A DNA stretch of 64,000 bases from Paracoccaceae bacterium (lineage in GTDB: Bacteria > Pseudomonadota > Alphaproteobacteria > Rhodobacterales > Rhodobacteraceae): positions 50,341 through 114,340 of the forward strand of contig JACVZW010000059.1 of the NCBI GenBank assembly GCA_014654775.1, given 5' to 3'. A program made the position numbers and the translations under genes. The notes under the pieces are model-generated. The model saw only the letters and a list, made by a program, of their open reading frames with translations. It had not been told where the DNA came from and searched no databases. Positions within the stretch are counted from its first letter, which is position 1. Every line of letters begins with the position of its first letter. Shown in pieces: positions 24,839 to 34,948 of the stretch.

Positions 24839-25702
24839 ATGACGACGACACGCGCAACGGCCATCGGCTTTACCGCCGTCCTGATGTGGGCGCTTCTGGC
24901 GCTCTTCACCATCGGGTCCGCCCCGGTGCCGCCCTTCCTTCTGAACGCCTTGACCTTCGGCATCGGCGGCACGCTGGGCCTGATCTGGACCTTGCGGAAC
25001 GGGCTGGACCGGCTGCGCGGTATCTCTTGGCGCGTTTATGCCTTCGGCATCATTGGCCTGTTCGGCTACCACGCGCTCTACTTCACCGCCTTCCGCATCG
25101 CGCCTGCGGCGGAAACCGGGCTGATGGCCTATCTCTGGCCGCTCTTCATTGTGCTCTTCGCCAGTTTCCTGCCCGGAGAGCGGCTGCGCCCGATGGTCCT
25201 GATCGGGGCCCTTATCGCCTTTGCGGGCGCGGCGCTTATCGTACTGGGGCGCGACTCCGGCGGGGCGGCCACCCCGCTTGGCCTGTTCTTGGGCTTTCTC
25301 TGCGCGATCACTTGGGCGGGCTATTCCACCCTCTCGCGCCGTCTGGGCGACGTGCCCACGGAAAGCGTCACCGTCTTCTGCCTTGGCACGGCGCTGCTAT
25401 CGGCGCTGGTGCATCCGATGGTGGAGGAAACCGTCTGGCCCGCCACAAGCTTGGGCTGGCTGTCCATTCTGGCGCTGGGCATCGGGCCGGTGGGCGCGGC
25501 CTTCTTCACATGGGATATCGGGATGAAGAAGGGAGACATCCAACTTCTCGGCGTCGCCTCCTACGCGGCGCCCCTGCTGTCGACCCTTGCCCTTGTCGTC
25601 GCGGGCATCAGCCCGGCATCGTGGACAATCCTCGGCGCGGCGGTGCTGATCACGGGGGGGGCGGCGCTGGCGGCCCGGGCGGGCACCAGCGCCGGGGACT
25701 GA
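24839..25702 (+). CDS. EamA/DMT-family transporter
   Basis: 287 residues with about ten hydrophobic helices in two EamA halves (FTAVLMWALLALFTIG... and GLFLGFLCAITWAGYSTLSRRLG...). AETGLMAYLWPLFIVLFA is typical of the aromatic amino acid exporter-like YddG branch of the DMT superfamily. Substrate not determined. The ATG at 24839 is preceded by GGCAGGG, directly after the paired palindromes. Confidence 0.85.
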   Translation: MTTTRATAIGFTAVLMWALLALFTIGSAPVPPFLLNALTFGIGGTLGLIWTLRNGLDRLRGISWRVYAFGIIGLFGYHALYFTAFRIAPAAETGLMAYLWPLFIVLFASFLPGERLRPMVLIGALIAFAGAALIVLGRDSGGAATPLGLFLGFLCAITWAGYSTLSRRLGDVPTESVTVFCLGTALLSALVHPMVEETVWPATSLGWLSILALGIGPVGAAFFTWDIGMKKGDIQLLGVASYAAPLLSTLALVVAGISPASWTILGAAVLITGGAALAARAGTSAGD

Positions 25703-25706
25703 TCCC

Positions 25707-25874
25707 TTACGCCTGTTGCAGGCGGGTCATTTCTTCCTTGAGCCTGAGTTTCTGCTTCTTCAGCTCGGCAATCCTCAGGGCATCTGCGCCGGGGCTTCGC
25801 TGCTCACGCTCGACCATATCAGAGAGGTGCTCATGCTTGCGGCGCAGTTCCTGCAGATGCGAAGCAATCGTCAT
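25707..25874 (-). CDS. YdcH/DUF465 family small coiled-coil protein
   Basis: 55 residues from the ATG at 25874 with GAGGAGGA upstream; the ORF track start adds 23 unlikely residues. HLQELRRKHEHLSDMVEREQRSP...RIAELKKQKLRLKEEM is a charged two-helix hairpin with the DUF465 pattern. Role unknown. Ends four bases from the convergent EamA stop. Confidence 0.8.
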   Translation of the reverse strand: MTIASHLQELRRKHEHLSDMVEREQRSPGADALRIAELKKQKLRLKEEMTRLQQA

Positions 25875-25954
25875 ATCCGTCCTCCTCGTGGTTGGGTCCG
25901 ATCCCTTGAGTGCAACACAACCTCCGAGTCGTGTCACGGACATTCGGTGCCGAC

Positions 25955-26740
25955 TTACGGACAGGTGTTCCCATCCCTGCCGAAAGCGGCCAAGAGGTCG
26001 GCGCCTTCCCGCAGAACCGCGTTTGCGGCTGGGGTATAGCTTTCGCGGTCGCCGTCATGCGCCGCGCCCGCATGCAGCGTGAAGGGGGCCAGCAAGCGGA
26101 ACGCGGCCCGCCCGCCCTTCCGCGCCTGCAGGATTACGCGCGGCGGCGCGCGGCCCACGCGCGGCTCCAGCGGCAGCACGGCGGCCGAGCCGAGCTTCGG
26201 TGCCAGCGCCGCCAGCGCCTCGGGCAGGCAGGGCGTGGCGAAGATCATGGTCAACCAGCCGCCTGGCCGCAGCCGCGCCCCTGCGGCGGCGACCCAGGCG
26301 GCGATGGGCGTTGCCACCCGCACCGCCCGGTCCCGCCCCGCCACGGGCGAGGGCGATCCGCCCGCATCGTAATAGGGCGGGTTGGCGATGACATGGTCGA
26401 AGTCGCGGCGCAGCCCCTTTGGCATCGCCGTCAGATCGCCCTCCACCACCTCCATCGCCACGCCGTTGCGGTCCGCATTGCGCCGCGCCAGATCGGCGTA
26501 TTCGGGCTGCACCTCCAGCCCCGCCAGCACCACCCCCGGCACGCGTGCCGCAAGGCACAGGCCCGCCGCCCCCGCGCCGCAGCCCAGATCCAGCACGCTT
26601 TCCCCTGCCCGCGCCGGGCAGGCGGCGGCCAGCAACACAGGGTCCGTCGCCGCGCGATAGCCCTTGACCGGTTGCAGCAGGCGCAGGCGGCCCATCAGGA
26701 ACTTGTCATCCGACAGCGCGTTGTCGGGAAACACGTTCAC
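25955..26740 (-). CDS. TrmN6-like tRNA (adenine-N6) methyltransferase family protein
   Basis: 261 residues, GTG start overlapping the DUF2007 stop (GTGA). SAM-binding LDLGCGAGAAGLCLA near residue 50 and the N6-adenine motif NPPYYD near residue 123 mark an amino-methyltransferase. The closest known function is tRNA1(Val) A37 N6-methylation; substrate not proven here. Confidence 0.8.
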   Translation of the reverse strand: MNVFPDNALSDDKFLMGRLRLLQPVKGYRAATDPVLLAAACPARAGESVLDLGCGAGAAGLCLAARVPGVVLAGLEVQPEYADLARRNADRNGVAMEVVEGDLTAMPKGLRRDFDHVIANPPYYDAGGSPSPVAGRDRAVRVATPIAAWVAAAGARLRPGGWLTMIFATPCLPEALAALAPKLGSAAVLPLEPRVGRAPPRVILQARKGGRAAFRLLAPFTLHAGAAHDGDRESYTPAANAVLREGADLLAAFGRDGNTCP

Positions 26741-26955
26741 TCCAGCCCCGTCGGGATGCCGTTGTCGCGCAGCACGGCGCGGGCGATGAACAGATCCTCG
26801 TCCCGCACCATCAACCGGCGCGGCAATATGCCGAGGCTCCCGTCAAGGATGCTCATGTGGACGTCCAGATCGAATACCTCTATATCCTCGCCTTCAAGAA
26901 GGGCGGAGGCGAAGGCGATGATCGTGGGATCGGTGCTGCGCAGAAGTTCTTTCAT
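26737..26955 (-). CDS. DUF2007 domain protein
   Basis: 72 residues. MKELLRSTDPTIIAFASALLEGEDIEVFDLD and ARAVLRDNGIP match the small DUF2007 signal-transducing-like fold. Precedes and overlaps the methyltransferase by 4 bases. Divergent from the polyprenyl synthase gene. Function not known. Confidence 0.8.
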   Translation of the reverse strand: MKELLRSTDPTIIAFASALLEGEDIEVFDLDVHMSILDGSLGILPRRLMVRDEDLFIARAVLRDNGIPTGLE

Positions 26956-27002
26956 GGGACAGAGTTAAGGGGCACCGCCCCGGAATGTCGAGAGGCGGGG
27001 GA

Positions 27003-28004
27003 ATGGGTTTGGACGAGGCCGCGCAGAAACCGCACGACCGGCTGGCCGAATGGCTGGCACAGGATATGGCGGCGGTGAATGCCCTGATCCGCACCCGCAT
27101 GGCCAGCGAACATGCCCCGCGCATCCCCGAGGTGACCGCCCATCTGGTCGAGGCGGGGGGGAAACGGCTGCGGCCCATGCTCACCCTCGCCGCCGCGCAG
27201 ATGTGCGGCTATCAGGGCGAGAACCACGTGAAACTCGCCGCGACGGTGGAATTCATCCATACCGCGACGCTCCTGCACGACGATGTGGTGGATGAAAGCG
27301 AACGCCGCCGGGGGCGGCCCACGGCGAACCTGCTTTGGGACAACAAATCCTCGGTCCTTGTCGGGGATTACCTGTTCGCCCGCTCGTTCCAGTTGATGGT
27401 GGAAACGCAGTCGCTGCGCGTGATGGACATCCTTGCCAATGCTTCTGCCGTGATCGCCGAGGGTGAGGTGCTGCAACTCACCGCCGCGCAGGATCTGGCC
27501 ACGACGGAAGCCATCTATCTGCAGGTGATCCGGGGCAAGACGGCGGCGCTTTTCGCCGCCGCGATGGAAGTGGGCGGCGTCATCGCCGCCGTGCCCGAGG
27601 CACAGGTGCAGGCGCTGCGCGCCTATGGCGACGCGCTCGGAATCGCCTTCCAGATTGTCGATGACCTTCTGGATTACGGCGGCACCGATGCCGCTATAGG
27701 CAAGAACACGGGCGATGATTTCCGCGAAAGAAAGCTCACGCTGCCCGTCATCAAAGCCGTGGCGCGGGCCGATGCCGAAGAACGCGCTTTCTGGACCCGC
27801 GTCATCGAAAAGGGCGATCAGCGCGACGGCGATCTCGCCCATGCGATTGCGCTGATGGCCCGTCATGGCGCGATGGAGGCCGCCCGGGCTGAGGCGTTGG
27901 GCTGGGCCGCGACGGCGCGGCAGGCGCTCGATCTCCTGCCCGCGCATGAGTTGCGCGACATGCTGGCCGACCTTGCCGATTACGTGGTGGCGCGGATCAG
28001 CTGA
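27003..28004 (+). CDS. ispB: Polyprenyl (octa-/decaprenyl) diphosphate synthase
   Basis: 333 residues from the ATG at 27003 (MGLDEAAQKP), which has GGCGGGGGA upstream; the ATG at 26985 is an alternative. Trans-prenyltransferase motifs: GGKRLRPML, first aspartate-rich HDDVVDESERRRG and second DDLLDYGG. It builds the isoprenoid side chain of ubiquinone. In Q10-making Rhodobacteraceae the product would be decaprenyl diphosphate; chain length cannot be read from sequence by eye. Confidence 0.92.
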   Translation: MGLDEAAQKPHDRLAEWLAQDMAAVNALIRTRMASEHAPRIPEVTAHLVEAGGKRLRPMLTLAAAQMCGYQGENHVKLAATVEFIHTATLLHDDVVDESERRRGRPTANLLWDNKSSVLVGDYLFARSFQLMVETQSLRVMDILANASAVIAEGEVLQLTAAQDLATTEAIYLQVIRGKTAALFAAAMEVGGVIAAVPEAQVQALRAYGDALGIAFQIVDDLLDYGGTDAAIGKNTGDDFRERKLTLPVIKAVARADAEERAFWTRVIEKGDQRDGDLAHAIALMARHGAMEAARAEALGWAATARQALDLLPAHELRDMLADLADYVVARIS

Positions 28005-28098
28005 TCCGCCGCTCACGCCCGATAAACTCCGCGTCAGGATCGTTGTGCAGGCGTGGTCGCGTCCCGACCTTCGTGAAAGTGACAACACGGAGGGTTCG

Positions 28099-28437
28099 AT
28101 GCGCAGTGTTCTTCTTCTTTCCGGCCTGCTCGTGGCCGGTCCCGCCTTGGCGACGACCGCGGCGACCACGGTCGCCATTGACGACCTGCAATACGGCACC
28201 ACCGCCACGATCAGCGGCGTGGTGGAACAGATCACGGATGAGGATGAATTCCGCCTGCGCGACGACAGCGGGTCGGTCCTTGTCTATATCGGCCCGGGCA
28301 TCGTGCCCTTCAACACGGGCGAGACGATCACCCTCAGCGGGATCGTGGACCGCGACTTCGGGCGGCTGGAGGTCTATGCGCGCGACGCGGTGCGCGCCGA
28401 TGGCAGCCGGGTGACCTTCACTCATCAGTACGAATGA
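28099..28437 (+). CDS. Secreted OB-fold (YgiW/YdeI-like) protein
   Basis: 112 residues. Signal peptide MRSVLLLSGLLVAGPALA, then a small beta-barrel: ATISGVVEQITDEDEFRLRDDSGSVLVYIGPGIVPFNTGETITLSGIVD. The order of strands and the FRLRDDSG..VYIG pattern fit bacterial OB-fold proteins of the YgiW/YdeI kind. Likely periplasmic. Function unknown. A paralogue follows 80 bases downstream. Confidence 0.7.
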   Translation: MRSVLLLSGLLVAGPALATTAATTVAIDDLQYGTTATISGVVEQITDEDEFRLRDDSGSVLVYIGPGIVPFNTGETITLSGIVDRDFGRLEVYARDAVRADGSRVTFTHQYE

Positions 28438-28517
28438 TCTGGGCAGGCCGCCCCCTTGCGAAGGGCGGGCGGCTTTCCCACCTCCCTTTGCAACAAGACA
28501 ACAACAGGGAGATGACG

Positions 28518-28844
28518 ATGATCCGTTCCGCCGCGATGGCCGCCGTTCTGCTCTCGGCCTCTGCCGCCTTCGCGGCCCCCGTTCCCATCACCAAGGCCCC
28601 GCGTGGTCAGCCCGTCACGCTGGCGGGCAAGGTGCTGCGGATCACCGATGCTGATGCCTTCCGGCTCAAGGATGAGACGGGGGTCGTTACTGTCTATGTC
28701 GGCCCGAACAGCCTGCCGGTCGAGGTGGGCGAAGAAGTGACGGTGGTGGGCGCGCTGGAGGAAGGCTTTCCCCCGGAATTTGTCGCCCGCGCCATCCGCC
28801 GCGCCGATGGCAGCGAGGTGGCCTTCCGTCACGACTGGGGCTGA
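28518..28844 (+). CDS. Secreted OB-fold protein, paralogue of the upstream gene
   Basis: 108 residues from the ATG at 28518; AGGGAG six bases before it decides the start over the ATG at 28512. Signal peptide ending SAAFA, then [46 protein letters not shown], aligning with the upstream protein strand by strand. Both end with a -RADGS-V-F-H- pattern. Its last 16 bases overlap the convergent ispE end. Confidence 0.7.
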   Translation: MIRSAAMAAVLLSASAAFAAPVPITKAPRGQPVTLAGKVLRITDADAFRLKDETGVVTVYVGPNSLPVEVGEEVTVVGALEEGFPPEFVARAIRRADGSEVAFRHDWG

Positions 28845-29671
28845 AGGAGCGGCGCGTCGGCCACCCACCAGCCCGGTTCCACCGCGCGGATCGCGCGGGC
28901 GGCTGCATTGGCCGACAATGGATCGGCGAAGAGGCCGAAACAGGTGGCCCCCGATCCCGACATCCGCGCCATGAGGCAACCTGCCTGCGCTGTTAGCGCC
29001 GCCTTCACCCGCCCGATGACGGGTTCCAGCGTCACGGCCGGCGGTTCCAGATCGTTCCGCTGCATCGTGAGGAAGGCCGCCAGTTCGGCGGGCGTCCTCA
29101 GGCGTGGCAGGTCGCGCGGCAGAGGGGCGTTGTCGGCCCGCGCCAATGCGCGAAAGATCGCGGGGGTGGACACGGCCACCCCCGGATTGGCCAGCACCAT
29201 CCATGCCTCGGGCAGCGCGGGCAGGGGGGCCAGCCCCTCGCCGATCCCGGTCATCCGCACGGGGCGGCCCGCCAGACAGACGGGCACATCCGCCCCAAGG
29301 GCCAGCACCGCAGCCGCATCCGGCAGGGGCCGCCCCGAAAGCCGCGCCAGCAGGCGCAAAGTGGCGGCGGCATCCGCCGACCCGCCACCGATGCCCGATG
29401 ACACGGGCAAGTGCTTTTCCAGCACGATCCGCGCCGACACCCCCATCGCACGGGCGGCCCGCAGGACGAGGTTGTCGCCCTCGCCCGTCAGGCCCGCCGC
29501 CATTGGCCCCTCCACCGTCAGGGACGGGGGACCCTCCAGCGTCGCGCTGACCCGATCCCCCACCCCGGCAAAGACCACCAGCGAATCAAGCAGGTGATAC
29601 CCGTCCGCCCGCCGTCCCGTGACATGCAGGCAGAGGTTGATCTTGGCAGGCGCGAAGTCAGTTGCTGCCAT
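28829..29671 (-). CDS. ispE: 4-diphosphocytidyl-2-C-methyl-D-erythritol kinase
   Basis: 280 residues. GHMP kinase: [23 protein letters not shown] at the N-terminus, ATP loop [19 protein letters not shown], and [11 protein letters not shown] near the C-terminus. It phosphorylates CDP-methylerythritol in the non-mevalonate isoprenoid pathway, linking to the polyprenyl synthase nearby. It starts 14 bases inside the 3' end of the TPR gene, so translation is probably coupled. Confidence 0.94.
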   Translation of the reverse strand: MAATDFAPAKINLCLHVTGRRADGYHLLDSLVVFAGVGDRVSATLEGPPSLTVEGPMAAGLTGEGDNLVLRAARAMGVSARIVLEKHLPVSSGIGGGSADAAATLRLLARLSGRPLPDAAAVLALGADVPVCLAGRPVRMTGIGEGLAPLPALPEAWMVLANPGVAVSTPAIFRALARADNAPLPRDLPRLRTPAELAAFLTMQRNDLEPPAVTLEPVIGRVKAALTAQAGCLMARMSGSGATCFGLFADPLSANAAARAIRAVEPGWWVADAPLLQPQS

Positions 29672-31373
29672 TCGCCACTTCGGTCAGGGGTTTGGCGCCT
29701 TCTTCGGCCAACACGGCATCCAAGCCCACCTCCAGCTTGCGGCGGATTCGGTCGGCGTCTTTTTCCGTCGGATCGAAGGACAGCGCGCGGTGCCATTGGA
29801 ACCGCGCTTCCAGCTTGCGCCCCACAGCCCAGTAGACATCGCCCAGATGGTCGGTCACCACCGGATCGACAGGCTCCAGCAGCGCCGCGCGTTCCATCGG
29901 CTCCACCGCCTCGTCATAGCGGCCCAAGCGGAACAGAGCCCAAGCAAGGCTGTCGATGATATAGCCTGCATCGGGCTGCGCCGCGACGGCGCGTTCGATC
30001 ATCCCCAGCGCCTCGTCCAGATTTTCGCCCCGGTCGACGAAGCTATAGCCCAGATAGTTCAACACCTGCGGCTGATCGGGGTTCAGGTCCAGCGCGCGGC
30101 GGAAATCGGCCTCCGCCTCGGGCCAGTTGCCCGCGCGTTCGTTCGCGATCCCGCGCGAATAATACAGCGTCCAATGCCGCTGTTCCGTCTCGGTGATCCG
30201 GTCGATGGCGGCGGTGTAATAGGGGACGGCATCGGCAAAGCGTTCCTCGCGCCGCAGGGCATCGGCCATGGCCGATTGCACCTCCACCAGATGGCCATGG
30301 CTGCGCGTCAGGGCCTGCAGCACCTCCAGCGCCGCATCGACCTTGCCTTCCGCGATCAGCGTGTCGGCGCGGCCCACCTCGGCCACGTGATAGGCGGGGT
30401 CCTCGGGCGGGATCGTGGCATAGACCTCGCCCGCCAAGGCGTGCTGATCCAGCGCCTCCAGCAGGCCCCCGGCCAGCAGCCGCGCCTCAGTATGGTCGGG
30501 GCGCAGGTCGCCGGTGACGCGGGCATAGACGAGGGTATAGCCATCCTCCGCCTCGCCGCGCAGGGCGGTGGCAAGGGTGAAGAAGCCCTCGGCGATCCCG
30601 TCCTGCGCGTTGCGCACGATGTCGAAGGGGATCGGTTCCCCCGCCGCCAGCCGCGCGCGCAGCGCGTCAAGCTGGGGGTCGGCCTCCGCCCCAAAGGCGC
30701 GGTCCAGCAGGGCCAGCGCATCCGGGTTGCGTTCCAACTGGCTCAGAACCTGCGCATGGGCGATGGCCCCGCGCCGCATCAGCGCGATCTGCCCCGCCTC
30801 CCGGCCCGACAGGATGTTGTCGGCCCCCTCGAAATCCCCCACCGAAGCCAGCGCCAGCGCCTTGTGATAAAGCCCGAACGCCTCCAGCCCCGGGGATTTG
30901 GCCAGCGCGTCAAAGGCTGCCAGTGCATCCGACATCCGCCCGTCGCCCAGCGCGGCCCAAGCCACGACAAGATCATCGACCAGCCGCCCGACCGACCGCC
31001 CCGCTTTGGTATCCGCGATCAGCCCGGCATAGTCGCCGCGCTTGGCCTGATCCGCCAGCAGCGCGATATAAGCCGTCTGGCTGCGCCCGCCCTTCTGCAC
31101 CAGTTGACGCGACAACTCGGCGGCCCGTTCCATCTCGCCCAGACTCAGTTGCGCGATGACCGCGCCTTCCAGCGTAGCGGGATCGTTCACCCCCGTCGCG
31201 ATCAGCCGGTCGTACCAGCGCGCGGCCTCGCGGAAATCGTTCTCGGATGCCGCCACGCGCGCGGCAAGGAAGGCCCCGGCCGACCCGTCAACCCTTTCCT
31301 GCGCGGCGGCAGGCAAGGCAAGCGCCGCCGTCAGGGCAAGGGCAAGCAGCGCAGGCAGGGGGCGGGTGGGCAT
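29658..31373 (-). CDS. Exported TPR-repeat protein
   Basis: 571 residues from the ATG at 31373, with GGAGCG upstream; ATGs at 31391 and 31394 are alternatives. Signal peptide [20 protein letters not shown], then many 34-residue helix pairs such as [42 protein letters not shown] and the later [21 protein letters not shown]. Likely a periplasmic or outer-membrane scaffold. Upstream of ispE, which is a conserved pairing in Rhodobacteraceae as I recall. Function unknown. Confidence 0.82.
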   Translation of the reverse strand: MPTRPLPALLALALTAALALPAAAQERVDGSAGAFLAARVAASENDFREAARWYDRLIATGVNDPATLEGAVIAQLSLGEMERAAELSRQLVQKGGRSQTAYIALLADQAKRGDYAGLIADTKAGRSVGRLVDDLVVAWAALGDGRMSDALAAFDALAKSPGLEAFGLYHKALALASVGDFEGADNILSGREAGQIALMRRGAIAHAQVLSQLERNPDALALLDRAFGAEADPQLDALRARLAAGEPIPFDIVRNAQDGIAEGFFTLATALRGEAEDGYTLVYARVTGDLRPDHTEARLLAGGLLEALDQHALAGEVYATIPPEDPAYHVAEVGRADTLIAEGKVDAALEVLQALTRSHGHLVEVQSAMADALRREERFADAVPYYTAAIDRITETEQRHWTLYYSRGIANERAGNWPEAEADFRRALDLNPDQPQVLNYLGYSFVDRGENLDEALGMIERAVAAQPDAGYIIDSLAWALFRLGRYDEAVEPMERAALLEPVDPVVTDHLGDVYWAVGRKLEARFQWHRALSFDPTEKDADRIRRKLEVGLDAVLAEEGAKPLTEVANGSN

Positions 31374-31495
31374 CAGGCGGCGCTCCGGCATCAAGGATCA
31401 GGGGAAAGCTAGCGGTGCAGGCCCCTGCTGGCAATCGGGCCGGGGGCTTTTCGCCACCCGGCCCGCCGCGCTACACGCAAATGTCACCGCATCGC

Positions 31496-33142
31496 TTACA
31501 TGTTGGGATAGTTCGGCCCGCCCCCGCCCTGCGGCGTGGTCCAGTTGATGTTCTGCGACGGGTCCTTGATGTCGCAAGTCTTGCAATGGACGCAGTTCTG
31601 GAAGTTGATCCGGAACTTGGCGTCATTGCCTTCGCCCAGCACCTCATACACACCCGCCGGGCAATAGCGCTGCGCGGGTTCGGCATATTTCGGCAGGTTG
31701 ATCGAAATTGGAACCGACGGATCCTTCAGCTTCAGATGCGCGGGTTGTGCCTCATCATGGTTGGTGAAGCTGTAGGCCACGTTCGTCAGCCGGTCGAAGG
31801 ACAGCACGCCGTCGGGCTTTGGGTAATCGATCGGCTTGTGATCCTTGGCCTGACCCGTCGCCGCCGCATCCGACTTGCCGTGCTTCAGCGTGCCAAAGAT
31901 CGTCATGCCGATGGTATTGGCCCACATGTCGATGCCGCCACCCATCAGCGACGCCACCAGCCCGTATTTTGACCACAGCGGTTTGACATTCCGCACGCGG
32001 CGAAGGTCCTTGCCGATGGGGCCGTTGCGGACCGCCGTCTCATAGGCCGAAAGCTCGTCGCCCGCACGGCCTGCCTTGATCGCGGCATGCGCGGCCTCGG
32101 CCGCCGCCTTGCCCGACAGCATAGCGTTGTGGTTGCCCTTGATGCGCGGCACGTTCACCAGCCCCGCCGAACAGCCCAAAAGCGCCACGCCCGGCGCCAC
32201 CATCTTGGGGATCGACTGCCAGCCGCCCTCGGAGATCGCCCGCGCGCCATAGGCCACGCGCTTGCCGCCCTTCAACAGCTCGGCCACCATCGGGTGGTGC
32301 TTGAACCGCTGGAATTCCATATAGGGATACAGATGCGGGTTCTCGTAGTTCAGGTGAACGACAAAGCCGACATAGACCTGGTTGTTCTCCAGATGATAGA
32401 TGAACGACCCGCCCCCGGCGTTGGACCCAAGCGGCCAGCCCATCGTGTGGGTGACCGTGCCCTCGCGGTGCTTGGCGGGGTCGATCTCCCAGATCTCCTT
32501 CATGCCAAGGCCGAATTTCTGCGGGCATTTGCCCTTGGACAGGTCATACTTGGCGATGACCTCCTTCGACAGCGACCCGCGCACGCCTTCCGACAGGAAG
32601 ACATACTTCCCGTGCAACTCCATCCCCGGCTCATAGCTCGGCCCCGGCTCGCCCGTCTCTGGATCGCGGCCAAACTCGCCCGCGACGACACCCTTCACCC
32701 GGTCGCCATCATAGACCAGCGCCGAGGCGGACATGCCCGGGAAAATCTCCACGCCCAAGCCTTCGGCCACACCCGCCATCCAGCGGCAGACATTGGCCAT
32801 CGAGACGATGAAATTGCCGTGGTTGTTCATCAAGGGCGGCATCGGGAAGTTCGGAATCCGCACCTGCCCCGCCGGGCCGAGGATGTAGAAATTGTCCTCT
32901 TTCACCTCGGTCTTGATCGGCGCGCCCATGGCCCGCCAGTCGGGCAGCAGCGCATCAAGGCCCGACGGATCAAGGACAGCGCCCGACAGGATATGCGCGC
33001 CGACCTCGGACCCTTTTTCCAGCACCACCACCGTCAGATCGGGGTCAAGCTGCTTCAGCCGGATCGCCGCCGACAGGCCCGACGGGCCCGCCCCCACGAT
33101 CACCACGTCATATTCCATCGACTCACGGACGATGTCGGCCAT
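31496..33142 (-). CDS. etfD: Electron transfer flavoprotein-ubiquinone oxidoreductase
   Basis: 548 residues from the ATG at 33142, with GGAAGGAG upstream. FAD loop VGAGPSGLSAAIRL near the N-terminus; the C-terminal 4Fe-4S site CPAGVYEV...CVHCKTCDIKDP has the four cysteines. It passes electrons from ETF, used by acyl-CoA and dimethylglycine-type dehydrogenases, to ubiquinone at the membrane. The acyl-CoA dehydrogenase at 36005 would use this chain. The 297-base gap to greA contains no recognised feature except a small CCCGC..GCGGG hairpin. Confidence 0.95.
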   Translation of the reverse strand: MADIVRESMEYDVVIVGAGPSGLSAAIRLKQLDPDLTVVVLEKGSEVGAHILSGAVLDPSGLDALLPDWRAMGAPIKTEVKEDNFYILGPAGQVRIPNFPMPPLMNNHGNFIVSMANVCRWMAGVAEGLGVEIFPGMSASALVYDGDRVKGVVAGEFGRDPETGEPGPSYEPGMELHGKYVFLSEGVRGSLSKEVIAKYDLSKGKCPQKFGLGMKEIWEIDPAKHREGTVTHTMGWPLGSNAGGGSFIYHLENNQVYVGFVVHLNYENPHLYPYMEFQRFKHHPMVAELLKGGKRVAYGARAISEGGWQSIPKMVAPGVALLGCSAGLVNVPRIKGNHNAMLSGKAAAEAAHAAIKAGRAGDELSAYETAVRNGPIGKDLRRVRNVKPLWSKYGLVASLMGGGIDMWANTIGMTIFGTLKHGKSDAAATGQAKDHKPIDYPKPDGVLSFDRLTNVAYSFTNHDEAQPAHLKLKDPSVPISINLPKYAEPAQRYCPAGVYEVLGEGNDAKFRINFQNCVHCKTCDIKDPSQNINWTTPQGGGGPNYPNM

Positions 33143-33439
33143 ACCGCCTGCTCCTTCCCCGCTATCCCTTGCATGCCCGCGCAATAATCTTGCGGGCGGC
33201 TCGCAATCCCCTAGCCGATGCTGCGCCAAGGGGTCAATCGGAACGCGGCATCACAATGTCGCTTCGCGGCATGTCGTCGCGTTCCGTGCCCCGCAACCGC
33301 CGCTGATTTCCGCATTCCGCCACGGCAGGGCCTTGCAATTGCCGCCTCGGTCGGGTTGGGTGAAGGGGCAATCGCTGGACGGATCGCGCCACTGCCCCGG
33401 AAACAGGGCCGTGGCCTTCCTTTTGTTATGTTGGGGCCG

Positions 33440-33910
33440 ATGGAAAAGATTCCGATGACGCGCGCGGGCTTCACTGCGCTGGACGAAGAGTTGAAGGTTC
33501 TGAAATCGGTCGAACGCCCCGCCGTGATCCGCGCCATCGCCGAGGCGCGCGAACATGGCGACCTCTCCGAGAACGCCGAATATCACGCCGCACGCGAAAA
33601 GCAGTCTTTCATCGAAGGCCGCATCAAGGAACTCGAAGGGATGCTGTCCCTTGCCGATGTCATCGACCCGTCGAAACTGTCCGGCGCGGTGAAGTTCGGC
33701 GCCACGGTGACGATCGTGGACGAAGATACGGACGAAGAACGCACCTACCAGATCGTGGGCGAGGCCGAGGCCGATATCGAACGCGGGCTTTTGAACATCC
33801 GCTCGCCCATCGCGCGTGCGCTGATCGGCAAGGACGAAGGCGACAGCGTCGAGGTCAAGACGCCCGGCGGCACCAAAAGCTATGAGATCCTGACCATCCG
33901 TTACGTTTGA
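33440..33910 (+). CDS. greA: Transcription elongation factor GreA
   Basis: 156 residues, normal GreA length, from the ATG of [12 protein letters not shown]-terminal coiled-coil hairpin with [21 protein letters not shown] carrying the acidic tip, C-terminal FKBP-like domain with [10 protein letters not shown] and GDSVEV. It rescues backtracked RNA polymerase. Followed 27 bases later by a membrane protein gene. Confidence 0.96.
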   Translation: MEKIPMTRAGFTALDEELKVLKSVERPAVIRAIAEAREHGDLSENAEYHAAREKQSFIEGRIKELEGMLSLADVIDPSKLSGAVKFGATVTIVDEDTDEERTYQIVGEAEADIERGLLNIRSPIARALIGKDEGDSVEVKTPGGTKSYEILTIRYV

Positions 33911-33937
33911 CGCAGAAGGAAGGAGGAACGGGACCGC

Positions 33938-34939
33938 ATGCCGCAAGATCGCGACAGGCCCGAACCGCTCGGGCTGTTCCTGCGCAGCGAGGACAGCCCC
34001 CCCTTCGGCCCGACCGAGATCGTCGCCACGCTGCTGGCGCTGGTCTGGGTCGTGGCCGTGATCGCCTATGCGCTGATCTCTCCCGCCACTGATGGTGGCG
34101 GCCTTCTGGGCGTGGTGATGACGCTTCTGGTGGTGTTCCTGCCGCTTGCGCTGATCTGGGCGGCAGTGACGACGCTGCGCTCCGTCCGCGTGCTGCGGGC
34201 CGAGGCGGCGCGTTTGCAGGCCACGGTGGATGCGATGCGCAACGCCTATCTTCTGTCGCAGCAGACACAGGCCGCGATCAAGCCTGTGGTCGAGCAGAAG
34301 CTGGACGAGGTGGCTGGTGTTCTGGCCACCTTCCAGACGCGGCGCGACCCCGGCCTGACCGTCCCCTCCGCCGACCGCAAGGCGGCGCTGGTGCCGCCCG
34401 TGCGCGCCACGGTGCAGGACGAACAGCCCGCGCTGGCCCTTGGCACCCCGGCCGAGGACCTGCGCGCGCCCCTGTCCGTATCGGACGTGATCCGCGCGCT
34501 GAATTTCCCCGAAAACCCGGATGACCGCGAAGGCTTCCGCGCCCTGCGTGCGGCGCTGGAGGATCGCAACACCGCCAAGCTGATCCGCGCGGCGCAGGAC
34601 GTGCTGACCCTTCTGTCGCAGGAAGGCATCTACATGGATGACCTGCGCCCCGATCGCGCTCGGCCCGAATTGTGGCGGCGCTTCGCCCAAGGCGAACGCG
34701 GGCGCACCATCGCCGCGCTGGGCGGCGTGCGCGACCGGTCGTCCCTTGCCCTGACAGCGGCGCGGATGCGCGAGGACACGGTCTTCCGCGATGCGGCGCA
34801 TCATTTCCTGCGCAGCTTCGACAAGACGTTTCAGGAATTCGAAAAGGTCGCCTCCGACGCCGATCTGGCCGAAATCGCCGACACCCGCACGGCGCGGGCC
34901 TTCATGCTCTTCGGGCGGGTGACGGGCATCTTCGACTGA
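33938..34939 (+). CDS. Conserved hypothetical membrane protein
   Basis: 333 residues with two membrane helices around 27-47 and 57-77, then a short coiled segment (LRAEAARLQATVDAMRNAYLLSQQTQAAI) and a mostly helical cytoplasmic C-terminal part with SVSDVIRALNFPENPDDREGFRALR and DKTFQEFEKVASDADL. I recognise no characterised family; similar proteins occur in Rhodobacterales as far as I recall. Downstream of greA, probably same transcript. Confidence 0.7.
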   Translation: MPQDRDRPEPLGLFLRSEDSPPFGPTEIVATLLALVWVVAVIAYALISPATDGGGLLGVVMTLLVVFLPLALIWAAVTTLRSVRVLRAEAARLQATVDAMRNAYLLSQQTQAAIKPVVEQKLDEVAGVLATFQTRRDPGLTVPSADRKAALVPPVRATVQDEQPALALGTPAEDLRAPLSVSDVIRALNFPENPDDREGFRALRAALEDRNTAKLIRAAQDVLTLLSQEGIYMDDLRPDRARPELWRRFAQGERGRTIAALGGVRDRSSLALTAARMREDTVFRDAAHHFLRSFDKTFQEFEKVASDADLAEIADTRTARAFMLFGRVTGIFD

Positions 34940-34948
34940 GGGCGCGCC

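Noticed and set aside
29619-31412. 597-aa plus-strand ORF opposite the TPR gene
   Set aside because: Gln/Arg/His-rich antisense of a TPR coding sequence with a clear signal peptide and repeats.
33143-33439. Possible RNA gene or small ORF in the gap before greA
   Set aside because: Only a weak hairpin near 33175; no tRNA fold, no ORF with a ribosome site distinct from greA.
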